DNA of 64,000 nt from Wuchereria bancrofti. Lineage: Eukaryota; Nematoda; Chromadorea; Rhabditida; Onchocercidae. The notes under the pieces are model-generated. The model was given only the letters and a program-made list of their open reading frames with translations, had not been told where the DNA came from and made no database searches. Shown piece by piece: positions 24,701 through 38,546 of this stretch (its first letter is position 1; every line of letters begins with the position of its first letter). The DNA lies in contig SSBO01000012.1 of assembly GCA_005281725.1 (NCBI GenBank), positions 9,585,099 through 9,649,098 on the forward strand, written 5' to 3'. The translations under genes were made by a program, and so were the position numbers.

Positions 24701-27700
24701 AATAAGTAATAATGAAGAACTGATAATGAATAAAACTAATTAACAATTAATTAATAATTGTAGCAATACTTACTGAGTGATAAGAGCAGTGATATTCTCG
24801 ATAACTGCAATCAGTATACCACATTCACAGATCAACAAAGTAAGTAAAATTGCGAGAATTGGTTCACCTCTTGAATCCATTCGTTGAAATTGTGAAAGGA
24901 ATGGTATCACATCATCACTAGCAATTGCTTGTAAAAGTCGTGGCGCACCAGTTAATGACTGCATACCTGCACCAACTGTTGATAAGAAACATCCAATCTA
25001 AAATTTTAAAAATTTGATTAAAATTATCAGATTATAAAATTTCAAAAAAAATAAGGTAGGAATAAAAATATTATACTAATCAATATAGAAAAAAGTGAAA
25101 ATTAATTAAATAAAAATTTTTCAAACTACGTAATCTCTTTTATTGTTAATTGCAAAAAATTACGCATAATTTGGAAAAATTTTATCATGAAATTTCTGGA
25201 CTGAGAAAGAGGGAGAGAAAGGGGGTGACAGAAAGAAAGAAAGGTATAAGAAAATAAATAAGTAAACAAAAAGATGTGTAAGTAAACTAACAAGGATAAC
25301 TGTTGGATGAGGTACAGCAAGTTCAGCAATAACTAATTTACTCATTGCTGATTGACCAAATTTGTCACGAATAAACATTTCCGAAACAGATGCGCCAAAT
25401 AAAATTACACCACTTAAATCTGAATAAGGAAAAAAAAATGATAATAATAGTAAGAATCATAATAATTACAATAATAGTCGCAAATTTAAACTTATAGCAT
25501 TTTATTTAGGTATAATATTCTGGTTCATTGCAAGAATTATCAAAATTACCAAAAAAGAAAAAATTAGATTACTATTTTGATTTTTTTTTTGATTAATTAT
25601 TATTATTAATTGTCATTATCAATCGCTACTATCAATTTTATTGTTATTATTATTATCGTTATTTTATTATTACTATTATTATTATCATCATATATTATTA
25701 CTATTATCACCGTTACTGTTATTATAGTTATCTTTATTATTATCATTATTACTGTCATTATTATTATAATTACTGCTTTATATCACGATCATTATTATTA
25801 TACCTACGTATTATGAAATAAGGTGAGCATAATTCTGTCTGTCATAAATTAGCTCCAATGTTAGTTCCCTCGTTTTTATCTTTTCCTTTTTCCATTCCAA
25901 GATTTTAATTGTAAATTAATGAAGGAATCAAAAGAACTAACAGACAATTGTAGTAGTGACTTGTGCGCCAAGTGTACCGAGCGGTATCGAACGTGATGCA
26001 TCTTTTAGATTTCCGGAACGATTTGAACCGGCCATTATTCCTAAAGATTGTCAAATTTTTTACAAATTTCCAATTTAATCTGAATTAATTTTCTCATAAA
26101 ATCACAACATTTTATATTAATAAGAAATCAGTTTTGGAAATTTCCTTTTTTCATTTTCAATATAATACTTTAATCGAGCTCTTTTTCTTTTCATCAATTA
26201 AATTTTAATATAAATTTTGAAAGTAAAACCTGTAGCAGATGGAAAGAAGACACCAATTAAAATCATAAATGAAGTTGCTTGATTAATATAAATATAAAAT
26301 CCCTCATCGGTAGTTTGATCAGATTTTTCACGTGAAATTTTCCCCTAAAAATTAAAAATGTTAATTTCATAAAAAAAATTACAAATTATTCGTTGGAATT
26401 TCCGATTGGATTTTTTTTTCATCTTCAATAAAAATTTTCTAATTTTTAGTAGCTACAAATAAAATAAAATGAAAATATAAAAAAAGAAAGAAAGAAAAGA
26501 ATAACCTTTGTGAGTATATCACGTGGTTGCAAATATTTGCTCCATAGATTATCAAAAAATACACCACTTGCAATACCTGGTACAGCTATCTGGAAATTTG
26601 CAATTGCTGTCAATTCTTAATATTTCATCAAATTTTAATTAGTCCAAATTTAATTTTATTACAATATGAAACATAAAATGAAGCATAATGAAAATCAGAA
26701 AGAAATATACAAATCTTCAAACATATTAAGAAAATGAAATTTTACTAAAATATTAATTGACAAAAAATTATTTGATCAAAAATCATATTGAAAAGTCTAA
26801 AAATCTTATAATCAATTTTTTTCCTTGAAATTTTTTATTTAAACTACGATAGCGTTTCCCATTACATTAACCAATTTATTAATGAAAAAAAAAAGATTAT
26901 GTAATGAGATAAGATTGAATCATTTTTACAAACTTAATTTTTTCCTTAATAAATGATTATTAAATCTTTTTTTTCTCATTTAATTTATTGAATTTTAATG
27001 AAGTGGAAATTTGATTAAATTACCTCTTGACGAATTGCTGGCCGTCCAATTTTTCTCCAATTTTGTATTTTAGTCATACGTTTGTAATATGCATCACAGA
27101 ACATTGAATCATTTTTCATTTTACAAAAAAGTGGTTCTAATCCGGTAGCTGTGCAATTAGGCACGTATTTATATTGTTCAACAAATGAAACCAAATCAAC
27201 CGGACGATCACCTACTATGCAAAACCTGAAAAAACAAAAAAAAAGGAAATCATATTTTAAGAAAAAGTTTTTTTTTTCTTTTTTTTTTCAATTAAACAAA
27301 GAAAAAAGTAGGAATAAAATTGATATGAATTAATAATTCCGATTAAATAGCATATAAATTTCATAACTGGCAAATTCACTAATTATTAATTAATCATTTT
27401 AAACGAATGAATAATCTGATCAAATATCATCCGTTAAAGTTCAGGTTATCATTTATATCATTTAACTTCGGTTATCATTCTACTCTTCTCAAAAACAAAA
27501 ATATTTGGTCTAAATTTTGTTACAATCCAGAAAAAAACTCGAATAAACACAATTAATTAATCAAACTAATTAGTAAACGAACCTAAAATAGTATTATTTA
27601 CAGCTTTTGCTCTCCACACCAAAGAAATGCTTAGCAAAATTAAAGTGGTTTAAAAAAGTTTCAATGGAAATATAATTTTTTAAAAATACCATTTCATAAA

Positions 27701-30700
27701 GTTCACTGATTTTTTTTTTTTCTGTTGACAATAAATTATGATAAAGTTATTTTTGATCCCGTTCTCGTAAAATTCAACATAAATATTATTAATCACAAAA
27801 TTTAGAATCTTTTTACTTGAGATTATCGGATCCGTGAAATTTTAAAAATGCTCCAATGAATGTGCAAAGTATACACGTTAGTACCACAAGTACAGCTGGT
27901 AAAGCAAATTTATTTACTACCTGAAATAAATATAAAAAAAAAGGATAATAAATTTCTTTTTGAGAGAGAAAAAATAGATTATATAAAAATATTTTAGGTT
28001 ACACTTATTTATGTATTACAGAAGTTAAATATTACAATAGTTCTAAGTTATATAATATATTTAAGTTATATAGAATATCAACAAAAAATATTTTATAGAA
28101 ATTAAATTTGAGAAAGAAAAAAAAAGGAGAAAACAATAAACCTTTACTCCAGCAAGCACTATCAATCCTAGAATAAGTAATAAGCCAGTACCCAAAACTC
28201 GGAAACAGTTGTAAATATCGTCAAAAATTTTTGCTGCAGGCACAAGGTATAACTGAAATCATCGAAATAAATAACTGAATAAACAAAATAAATTAAATAA
28301 ATCAATAAAATTAATTAATTAAATGAATAGACAAATAAATTAAATAAATGAAAAAACATATGTATTATATAATTCGTTAAAATTATTCAGTAAAAAAAAA
28401 AAAAGAAAAGAGATTTTATTACTTGACAGAAGTAGCAGTTTGCTAAAAAGGTGAATTTCTGAAAATTGAATTTCGAAAGTGTAATTTTTAATGCAAAATT
28501 TATTTCAATGACCAATGATCATTACAGTTATAATATCATATATAGATGATTAAACTGTTTCTTATAAGCAAACATTACTTTTATATAAGCCTTTTCAAAA
28601 ATGTTCACAATTCTAGTATCAAATTTTCTTTCCTTCAATAACAATTAAATAATTAAGCTATTCTATAATATAAATTATTTAATCTTTATTGGCTAACATA
28701 TAACAATATTTTTTCTTATTTATTTCAAATAAATCTTATTTATTATTTAATATTATCAAACTATTTGTGCTTTCTTTAAATGCTATTATGATTACAATAT
28801 TTTTGATTAAATTTTTTTTTTTGATTATAATATTAAAACTAATAGCATACAATTAATATTTCAATTGCACCAGTGATATACATTGAAGCAGCAACTGTTG
28901 TACCTAAATAAAATAGTATACCAACAGCACCACCAAGTTCTGGTCCAAGATTTCGAGAAATCATATAATATGGTCCACCACCAGGTACAACACCATTTGT
29001 TGCTATCGCTGATAATGACACTGATGTAAGAAATGTCTGTAATAATATATTATTTAGTCTCATGATTATCATTATCATCATTATTATTATTGTTATTATT
29101 ACCAAAATTTTTTTTTGTTTTATTGTTTTTTAATTTTGTTTTCAAACTTGATTTACTACTAAATGTTTCTTAAAAACTTAGATATTTTTTCCTTTTTTTA
29201 AAGGTTATCTTCTGCTCTATGCTTTTGAAGTGGCAGCCATAGCATAATGGTATAAAAGCAGCCTAAGTGATTATGAATGAAATTTTTGGCAATCCCTTTT
29301 TTTTGTATATTTTTTATTTAAATTGTTTTTTATTAAAAACTAGTGATTGTAGTACTGCAAAGATAAGTCTTTGGAATGTTATTATTATTATTGCTATTAT
29401 TATTATTATCATCATTATTATTTACTATTACTATTGCTAACACTATTAATTTTATAATTGATAAGATTGTAAAAATTTCTCTCATAAATATAAAACTTAA
29501 AAAAATTTTCATTATTAATAAATTATCAAAAAAAAGAAAAGATTACTTGATAAATTATATCAAATAAATTTTATGACACATTAAAATAAAATAAATTTGA
29601 ATTAATTCAAATAATAAAAATATATTTACGTAAAAAAATTAAACTTACCACAGAGCAACAAATTAAAACAACAAAAAATGCTTGCACAATACCAGCAGTT
29701 CCTATAATCCATGTTAAACGAATAAAAAATAATACACCAAAAATATTTTGCATACATGGTAGATAAACACCCATAATTGTACCCATTTGTGCCTAAAATT
29801 TATCAAAATTTTAAAAGTGAAAAAGAAAATACAAAGTTTAATTAATCATAATTGATTGAATTAATTATTAATTTGTAATACTTAATGTAAAATTAATTTT
29901 CCCTTTTTCTTTTTTTTCCATGATAATATTTTTCTTTTTTCACCATTATAAATTATTAGCTTGTAAAATCTGATAACATTCAAATTTGTCACTTTTCCAC
30001 TATATATATATATATATATATATACATATTTTATTGGATATTTAAATAAATGATACAAAAATATGAAGTGAGCTTTAAACATATTACAAAATTTTCCACT
30101 CTTTTCTTTCATTTTTATGCTTTATTTAAAATAATAATTTACATATCTAATTCTTACAGATTTCACTAATGAAAATTGATTATTTAAAGAATTGCTTTTA
30201 CTTTAAAATACTTTTACTTTAAGAAATTTGAAAAAAGTCATTTCTTTTTTTTTTCACAGGAATGTAATAATATGTGATAATTCTTATTAAATGTTATTGC
30301 CTTTTCTTTTTTTCTTTTTGAAAAATAGAAATAGTCATTTAAAAATAAAAAAAGAAGAGAAACTTTTTTAACGGTTCTTTGAGCAACTTCCAGTTCGGAA
30401 GAATTTGGCATAACTGCATTGTATAATGATAACGATCGTAACATTTGGCCAATTTTTTGTCCATGAGTGTGATATTCATCCTAAAAAAAATTTTTTGTTA
30501 AAAAAAATTCTATTTAAATATTAAAAAAAAAGGCATTTTGTTTTTGTTTTCTTAAACATAAGATTTATTATGTAATAAAACAAATACTAATTTTATTTGT
30601 TTTCAATTTTTTTTCCCAAAAAAATTTTCAAAAAAAAAACATTATTGGATAATTTTAAATAAAAACTAAGGAAAATATTTTTGTTCAAATAAATTTTCGA

Positions 30701-33700
30701 AATATTTTTTAACACTTAGAAATAAAGTTACTGAATGAATTTATAGTGTTGAAAATTTTATAAAATTTTTCACCCATACGTTTCTCATCTAATAAAATTT
30801 ATCAATTATTGTTAAATTAGTTTGAGTAATAAATTAATGAGCTGTAAACAAATTTCAAATTAACCTCATAGAGTGCAAGAGTTGGGCTATGTTCAGCACA
30901 TAATGGAATTGTTTCAATACCACCATCTCCTAAATAATTGATGAAATACTTAATTACTTTTGATTAAAATTTATTTCGCATTTTGATTGACTAAATTAAA
31001 TTGCATTAAAATCACCGACTAAATTAAATAAATTACCATTATACTACGCATGTAATGTGTAACATTGTTAGAATAAGTATTTTGCATAGAATATTAAAAA
31101 GTTTAATACAATAAAGTTTTTAAAATGATAAAAAATTTCTCTCAAAAATGCTTACTTCCATAAAATATATTGAGTTTATTCAAATATTTTAAAATTAGAA
31201 AAATTATATGCAAGGAATTTATTATATTATTATATTGAATAAAATCTTCAATTCATAAGTGGAATTATTCCGAAAAATGATTACTAAAAGTATATATTGG
31301 CTATATAATTAGATAAAAATAAGTAATAAAAAATCCTTGTAAACACAATTTTTTCCAAAAAATAATCATTAGTATGAAGTTGACATTAGCAAAATTTTCT
31401 GAAACTAAAATATAAATTATTTTGATCTATTGTTATGCTTTTTTTCATTTGAAAAAAAAGAGTAACTTCAAGTAATGTTTTTTTTTCTGTAGTGTGCACT
31501 AATTTGCAAAGTTATTTAATCAGTTGGTTTCAGTTAGGAATTTTGTTAAATAAAATAGATGAAACTTTTATGATTTAATTATGAAATGAAATTTTCATGA
31601 TCTAATTATGCAAATTTTGAAATAATCAAATATATAAATTCTTCATAAATTTTCAAGCAATAGGAAAAAATTGAAATAAATTAGAATGGTTGGATAGGTT
31701 TTTTCATTAAATTTCATTAAATTCAAGTAACAGAAAAAGGCGTATTAAAAAAATTTAATTTTTCATTGCATGAATAAAATATATAATTTAGCACTTTTCT
31801 TCCTTTTTTTGCACAACATAAAAAGAAAAAATTAATTGTATAGAGGTTAATTTTTTAAAATAAAAAATAATGATAAAAAAAAAAGTTTAATAGATCAAAT
31901 AGTTAACAAAGATCATAAAACAGTGAAAGAGTGTTCTTTTTTCCCCTTTTCTTTTCTTTTCGTTTTTTTTTCGGATCAAAATTGCACTTATAATCCAATT
32001 TGAAATTTTATAAATTGCTTCTTTCATTTAGCTCTGTTTCTTTCCTTTTTTCTATCCTTATTTTTATATTTTCGACTTTTTTATGATATATATAGGTATA
32101 TATCAAATATTAGATACAAAAAGAAAAACAAATGTGATATGATTAAACAAACTGATAAAAGCAGAAGAGAAAAGAAAAAAAGAGAGAAAATTAAAAAATT
32201 AATTTTATTTTTATTTAATAAATATTTGACTTGATCATTTGTATAGTTTTTTCGTCGTCTTTTCTACCTTTTTTTGAACATTAAATAAAATTTTCTACTT
32301 TTTTTTTAAAGAAATGATTATATTGGAAAAAATTATCTGATATTAATAATCACTGCTTTAATACAATTATTAATAAAATAAATTTGTTAATCACAAATAA
32401 TTTAACTTAATTAATAGAAAAAAATTTGTGGAATGAGAAACCAAAACAAAACAAAAACAAGAAAAGTTATTTATCCGATTTTTTTTTTCATTAAGTTTAA
32501 TATGAAAAGAAAAAAACAAAGAAAAAGATAGTTAGCAATACATAATTTGAATGATATTTCATAAACTTTAATTTTTTTTGTACAATTTCAATGAAATGTT
32601 ATCGTAATCAAAATTTTGCTCACATTTTTCATTTCTTGTTAGCATGAAATTTTTTGAAATAATATTTGTAACTTTTTGTTCGATATCATAAAGTTAACAG
32701 TGTAGTATGAATTGTAATACAATGCGTCATTATATTTGTTGTAGTTAGCAATTTTACGTTAAAGTGACGCTAGAATTTGACTACTTTATTTAGGCTAGAT
32801 GAATGTTTATTGAATTGTAATTTTGAATGAACGGAATTAATCAAAGAAAATTTGTGTATGATAGAAAAGATAACAAAGAAATATTTTTGAATAAAACGAT
32901 AATTTTAAAAGATATTGAAAGAATGAAAGATAATTCTAGAAAAGATACATAATGAATAAAATTTATTTTTAGTCTGACAAAACGGTATGTTAAAATAAAT
33001 GATTGTTATAAACAATTTCTATTTGTAGTTATTTTAAGTTTTTGTAGTTATTTACGCTAACTTTTCTTTGTTACCTTTCTTTTTCTCTTTTAATTAAGAG
33101 AAAAAGAAGAAAAAACTAATTTGTAAAAGCTTGTTGTATGTAAATTAAAAAGCAAACCAAAATAATTAAAGTTAAAAAGTTATATTTTTTTTTTAAAAAT
33201 AAATCCAAAGTAGAAAAAAATTTAATAAGGCAAAAAAGAAATCATTATCTACACGTAGCCAATAACATATATAATACTCTTTAGAATATTCTAAATTAAA
33301 TTAATTATCGTAATTCAAATGAAGTGAAAAAAAAAACGTACGACGATAAGATTTATCCAATTAAATATAAATAAGTAAATTAACATTGATTAAGAGGAAA
33401 AAAGAGAAAAAAAGACGTGTTTAAATAATTTTAAAGATTAAATTAATCAAATTAATATTCAAAAAAATTTTTTTTCTTCCTTCTCTTTCCTTTGTTTTCT
33501 TTTTCATCCTTCAGCTATTTCATTTTATTTATTTCTTTTGTAAATTTAAATTTTCATTTTTCACAGCTGTTTACATTTTCTTACAATACTATATGTATCT
33601 ACTACCTTTCAATAATCTTTCTTATTTCCTTTTTACTCTTTTCCATTTTTTATTTTATAAAAACAAGATATTTTTATGCTAAACGAAAAAAAATGAAAAA

Positions 33701-36700
33701 AGGACATAAAATATACATTCTACAATGATAACTTATAATTCAAAAAAAAGGAAAGAAAAAGATTAGACATTCTGTTTTTACATATTCCATATTCAGCAAA
33801 TAGGAAAATGTAAATTATTTTTTTAAGCAAAAATTTCTCATTCTAGCTTCTGCATTTCATTCCAACTTTTTAATATTATATATATTAGAATTTTGAAATG
33901 AATCATCCTATTATTATTAACAAATAAGAATTCCGATAATATATACTACGTCGAAATAAGGAAAGAAAAAAAAGAGAGAAAGCAATAAACATGCAATTTA
34001 TTTTGTTTTATTTTTTATTTAATTTAATATCAAAAGCATGAAGACAAAAAATTTTACTGAAATTTAGAGAAATCCAAAAAGTGAGAAAGAAAGAAAAAGT
34101 AACAAAAAAAGACAAAAAACAAAAATAAAAACGATAAAAACGAAAAGGAAAAGTGATTGATTAAAAAAGAAAAAAATTTTTGGTAAACGTAAGTAAAGTC
34201 CCTCGGAAAAAAAATTTTTTTTTTTGAAAGCATTATTGCATATTTTTGTTGAATTGAAATCATGATTGAAATGATGTGACTGCTTTTATTCAAATTGGGT
34301 GAGAATTTAATTTGATGGAAGAAGGAAGAAATCAAAGTGGCTTGCTTTTATGAAATTTCGGTATAGGCAGCGAGAATTTTTTTCTTCCGTTAAATATTTG
34401 CTTCACATTTTTACACTGATTTAATTTGTTGATGATTGAGATGAAATTGATGATGATTTAAAAATAAAATTCAACAACAACAATAAAAAAAAAACTCTAG
34501 AAATATTTGAACAAAAAAGAAGAGGAAATAGTGAATTAATTAGCTAATTAGTTAATTAAAATAAAATTATTATTATGAAAGTATACATTTAAATGATTAA
34601 TATTTTCATAGCAAAATATATTATTGCTCTATATTACTATTCATTTTGAAAAATTATAATGAAAAATAAAAAAAAAAAAAAAAGCTCGAAATTTCTAAAA
34701 CAAAATTGAAATAAATTTTATTAACCGAATATTTTATATTACTTACTCATACTTCTCTTATATAAAATATTTACAACACTCTTTCCTGTTTGTTTGTTTG
34801 AAACAATTATTAGTAATAATTTAAAAAAAAGAAAAAAACTACAGAGCAACAAATTAATGCCATCCATCGAAATATTTTTTTTCACGACAGGAAAAAAAAC
34901 AAAAAAAAAAACTGTCAGTTGTCAAAATGACAATAAGTGAATATGAGATTATTTGTTGCTTTTTTTTCTCAAACCTCTTCCATCCATATTCTTTCCCTCC
35001 TTTTCTCGTTTTTTTTCCACCTTTAAGACATTCTTGTCAAATCTGTCTTTTTTCCCCCCCCCCAAAAAAAAAACCAATTTAAAAAAAAAAAACTTATTTA
35101 CCATATCTGTTGATTTCACTGCCTCTTTGCATTAATATCAATGAATTTCTCCTATTGATTAATTAAGATTTTTTTGCTTCCAATTAATTCTTAATTTTTC
35201 TATTTAAAAGAAAAAAGAATAAATAAAATTTAAAAACATGCTTCTAGAGATCAGAATTGGAAAAAAAAAGAAAAACTATTGGTAGAAATAATTAAAATGC
35301 AATTTATTACAGCATATTATATATCATTCATTTATCATATGAAGAATTAAAATGAAAGAAAAAAAAAACACTAAAAAAAGAAAGGAAAAAACAATTCTTT
35401 TTAATGTGCAGAGCTTTCAATATTAAAAAAAAATAAAAAGAAAAAGGAAAAGCCTAAGGACATTTGAAATAAAAAACATTTTATCCAAATTTATGCAACT
35501 TTTTTTTCAATTTAAAAAATATTTTCAATATTATTGGAAATTTTATTTCCATCTTTTTACTAAAAGCTATGAAAATAAAAAGAGGGCTCATCAAACGTCA
35601 ATTCTTCGTAGTATTTGAATTTGCAGATTTGCAGTAATAATTCCTAACAAAATATTGAATTTTAATAGCTCTAAAGTCGAACGCATTATTTATTCTTTTT
35701 TTTTGGGAACTTCTTAAAACAAATTTTGCTAATATACAGTTTACAACAATATTATTATTACTATTATTTATTTTTATTATTACTGATTCATTATTAATTA
35801 ATTAATAATAAAAAGTTGAAAAAACAAATTTTTATGTAATTTTAATGGTATATTTGACATTTTTCCATCTTCATCCTGTCACATTATTTTTCCAATTCAG
35901 TTCTTCCATACTTAGTAAAGTCAAATTTCTTCACTCAGTCCTTTTTCTTTTTGATGTTATCTAAGTTGAAGTGCTAATATTGTCATGTTAAATTTACTGC
36001 CTTCAAGAAGAAAAGAAAAGATAGCTTAGATCAAATAAAAGATGGGAAGAAAAAAAAAGCAAGAGGGAGAGAGAAAGAGAGAGGGAAAAAAGCGAGGGAG
36101 AAAGAAAAAGAAAGGAAGAAGAAAGCCTAAGACTTGGCCAGAACAGTGAATGCAATAAAGTGGGGATTTCATCGCGAAAGGCTCATTGCATATTTATCTT
36201 TGAGCAAAGAGGAAGAAAAAAAGGGAGAAAAAAGAAAAGAAAAGAAAAAAAGGAAAAAAAATTCCACCCCACAATTTTCATTTGGATGGTAAACACTTAT
36301 CAGACATCTATCATAAAATATTTGAAGGATGTAAGAAAGAAAGAAAGGATAAAAATGAGCTGCTTAAGCAGAGAGGAAGAGCGGTGGATAGAGGGAGAGA
36401 GTGAGGGAGAGTGAAAGGTGAAAAAAAGAAAACAAGAAATTAATTAAATAAATCACATTTGACATTAAAAATCCTCTTCCCTAATTTGTTTTATTTTATT
36501 TCCTTCATTTTAAGAATGCTTGAAAAAATATTTAATTATATAGCAAATTTTGGAAAGTTTATAAAACTTAACAACATTTTGAAATTTTTAAAGCAAAAAA
36601 AAAAACGAAAGGAACGAAAAAATGAAAACAATTTTCGAAATGTTTATTTCCTTTTCATTTCTTCTTTGTTCTTTTTTTTCTTTTTCTTGCACCAAAATTA

Positions 36701-38343
36701 AGTTTCACCGATAAGTTGCAAAAAGAATAAGCAAAAAAAATACTTGATAAAAAGAAAAAAAGGATAAAAATGAATAGATAAAATAGCTATTGTGAATGAC
36801 AATACAACTTCTCTTCATATTACGCTTTTTTTTCTCTCTCTCTTTTTCATTAAAAAAACAGAAAAGAAAAATGAAATTGCGCCGAAATTTCAATTCCCCT
36901 TTTTTTTTCTCACATACATATATATTATTGTGAGGTTTTTTTATTTATTTATCGAAAATAATTAGAATAACAGCCATAAATGGCACTTATAGAGAATAAT
37001 AGAATGAATAACATGTTAAGAGTATTTGAAAATTCGTATTTAGATTAGCCAAATTATGGCAAATTAATTTTTTTTTGCCTCTTGTTGTTTAATAAAATTT
37101 TACGAAAAATACAAATAGAATAAAATTCAGAGAAAAAATTTGATGTATAGTTTTTTTTTTCACTACTATATAAATATATTAGAGAAGAGATTTATAATAT
37201 CATTGAAATAGATTAATTTAACTGTATTGTTATTATTATTGTTGCTATTATTATAATTATTACTATTATTACACACTTAATTATTATCATATTGATATTT
37301 TAACGAAATATATTAGCATTTGCATATTATAACCATACGATAATACTATGTGATGGTGCATACCACATTTGCATTATTCATATCGCGTTTCTATTCATTC
37401 TAGGCGATACGAAAACTTCTAGATGATATGAAAAGAAATGCTTTAATTAGAATATTCCTTCTTAGCTTATTGATAGTGAAAAGAATTAATAGAAATAATG
37501 CAAAAGTATGATAAATAACAAATAATGAAAAATGAATTCTAATAAATTTTCATACATTTAGAATTATCAAACTATTGACTGATAATATGATCAATTTTAG
37601 ACACAGATGGATGATAATAAATTACTAAAAATTTAAAATATTTTTTTTCCGTCTTATTTCTTTTGTTATATAAATAATTCGTAAGTGCTAAATGTATTGT
37701 TTCAATATCAATAATAATAGTGTGGAAATTTTTGCATATCTTCCCTTTTCCACTTTTATTTATATTAGAAAAATAATGTTTGAATGGTTGATAATGAAAT
37801 CGTTTACTGCCGTCAAATCAGAATGAAATGTGATGTGTGTTTTTTGAGTGATAAGAAATTTTGAAATGTAACACAATGAAGAATAAGGAATGGAAAGTTA
37901 TTATTGATAATTAAATATAATTTTAGAAAAATACAATTTTTCTTTCCTTTTTTCCTCCCTTTCGCATTTATTAGACCAATAGATTATATAGATAAACTCA
38001 TAAGGAATGCAATGAATTAAATAATAGGCAATAACAAAAAATGAATTTAAAACCAAATAGGTTAAAAGAAAATCTTTGAAAAAATAATAAAAATATCGAG
38101 ATTAAAAAATGGGATTTAAATTAGAATGAACTGAAATTAAATATATGAAATAATACCAGTAGAACTGAGTGGAATATTTGAGTGAAGTTGTGCATTAAGT
38201 TGAAATAAATGCTGCTGTCGCTGCTGCTGCTGATGTTGTTTTTGTTGTGATTCTTGCTCTTCATGCTTTTGATTGTTGTCCGTTGGATGTGTAACTGATG
38301 AAACCCGGAAACGGTTCAATGCTCCACCGGATCCGGATGACAT
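18780..38343 (-). CDS. kcc: K-Cl cotransporter (SLC12A4-7 / KCC family)
   Basis: Electroneutral K+/Cl- exporter of the plasma membrane, by family. Exons: 38157-38343, 30865-30929, 30364-30480, 29649-29792, 28851-29036, 28142-28252, 27817-27920, 27024-27225, 26506-26589, 26230-26344, 25942-26040, 25292-25419, 24774-24997, 23968-24169, 23519-23632, 22738-22905, 22350-22445, 21985-22167, 21354-21569, 20593-20775, 20173-20286, 19586-19856 and 18780-18871. Total 3405 nt (1134 aa, normal for KCC), all phases closing. Diagnostic blocks: [20 protein letters not shown] (TM1), [19 protein letters not shown], a Cys-containing extracellular loop (27024-27225), [73 protein letters not shown] and the C-terminus [12 protein letters not shown]. 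The cytosolic N-terminus carries NRFRV, which fits the RFx[V/I] docking motif of SPAK/OSR1-class kinases, then a Gln-rich run. [10 protein letters not shown] near the C-terminus keeps the second KCC regulatory Thr. The paralogue (kcc-1, -2 or -3) is not assigned. Confidence 0.95.
20855..21171. repeat. N-separated direct duplication, 158 bp (likely unmerged contig overlap)
   Basis: Bases 20855-21012 are repeated at 21014-21171 with only the ambiguous base n (21013) between them. The copies look identical to the eye. They lie in the cotransporter intron 20776-21353, so coding is unaffected. The geometry (copy, n, copy) points to two contig ends joined without merging their shared sequence. Confidence 0.9.
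24148..24462. repeat. N-separated direct duplication, 157 bp, overlapping a cotransporter exon edge
   Basis: Bases 24148-24304 recur at 24306-24462, separated by n at 24305. The left copy includes the first 22 coding bases and the acceptor of cotransporter exon 23968-24169; the right copy is therefore a stray exon fragment with a duplicate acceptor. Most likely an assembly join artefact; removing one copy shortens the intron without touching the protein. Confidence 0.9.
25593..25812. repeat. Degenerate (ATT)n low-complexity tract
   Basis: A 220-base run of ATT, ATC and ACT triplets on the plus strand, lying in the cotransporter intron 25420-25941. It produces an apparent Ile/Leu/Val-only open frame (25610-25816) that has no start context or family resemblance. 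Similar shorter triplet runs occur at about 29376-29430 and 37225-37275. Confidence 0.8.
30001..30024. repeat. (TA)12 microsatellite
   Basis: Twelve perfect TA units inside the cotransporter intron 29793-30363. Confidence 0.9.
30930..38156 (-). other. Large first intron of the K-Cl cotransporter gene
   Basis: This 7.2 kb intron is far longer than the others in the gene (100 to about 650 bp). It joins the N-terminal regulatory exon (38157-38343, ending in phase 1) to exon 30865-30929. The content is mostly homopolymer A/T, with purine-rich stretches at about 36030-36130, 36205-36265 and 36375-36440 and two octamer motifs near 37.3 kb. I found no supported exon inside. Its size makes it a natural place for enhancers or for an alternative promoter that would omit the kinase-docking N-terminus; that is inference. 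Confidence 0.7.
37318..37374. promoter_or_regulatory. Pair of ATTTGCAT octamers (POU-type sites)
   Basis: Two exact ATTTGCAT motifs start at 37318 and 37367, 49 bases apart, inside the long first intron of the cotransporter. The octamer is the classic binding site of POU homeodomain proteins. The stretch 37320-37440 is also less homopolymeric than its surroundings. Function is inferred only; exact octamers can arise by chance in AT-rich DNA. Confidence 0.3.
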
Positions 38344-38393
38344 CCTTCTAATATCAATAGATTATAACATATGTATAAACATACACATACATA

Positions 38394-38397
<4 letters not shown>

Positions 38398-38426
<29 letters not shown>
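38398..38426. repeat. (TA)n microsatellite upstream of the cotransporter start
   Basis: A TA run of about 28 bases flanked by CATACA/ACATAC sequence, about 55-85 bases upstream of the cotransporter ATG on the minus strand, so within its probable 5' UTR or core promoter. Confidence 0.85.
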
Positions 38427-38430
<4 letters not shown>

Positions 38431-38546
38431 CACATACAGATACACATATGTATACGCTAAAAATGAATTGTCGTTATTGTCGTCGTCTAAGATGAAAATA
38501 TTGTTAGCAGATAAGCGAGCGAGCAAATTATTTAACCAACGAAGCG

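Noticed and set aside
25610..25816. Hydrophobic Ile/Leu/Val open frame resembling membrane segments
   Set aside because: Produced by a degenerate ATT triplet tract inside a cotransporter intron.
29232..29300. tRNA-like stretch with a D-arm-like AGCATAATGGTA
   Set aside because: No acceptor-stem closure, anticodon stem or TTCGAATCC-like T arm can be formed.
36160..36414. Lys/Glu/Arg-rich plus-strand frame
   Set aside because: Arises from purine-rich low-complexity DNA within the cotransporter's first intron.
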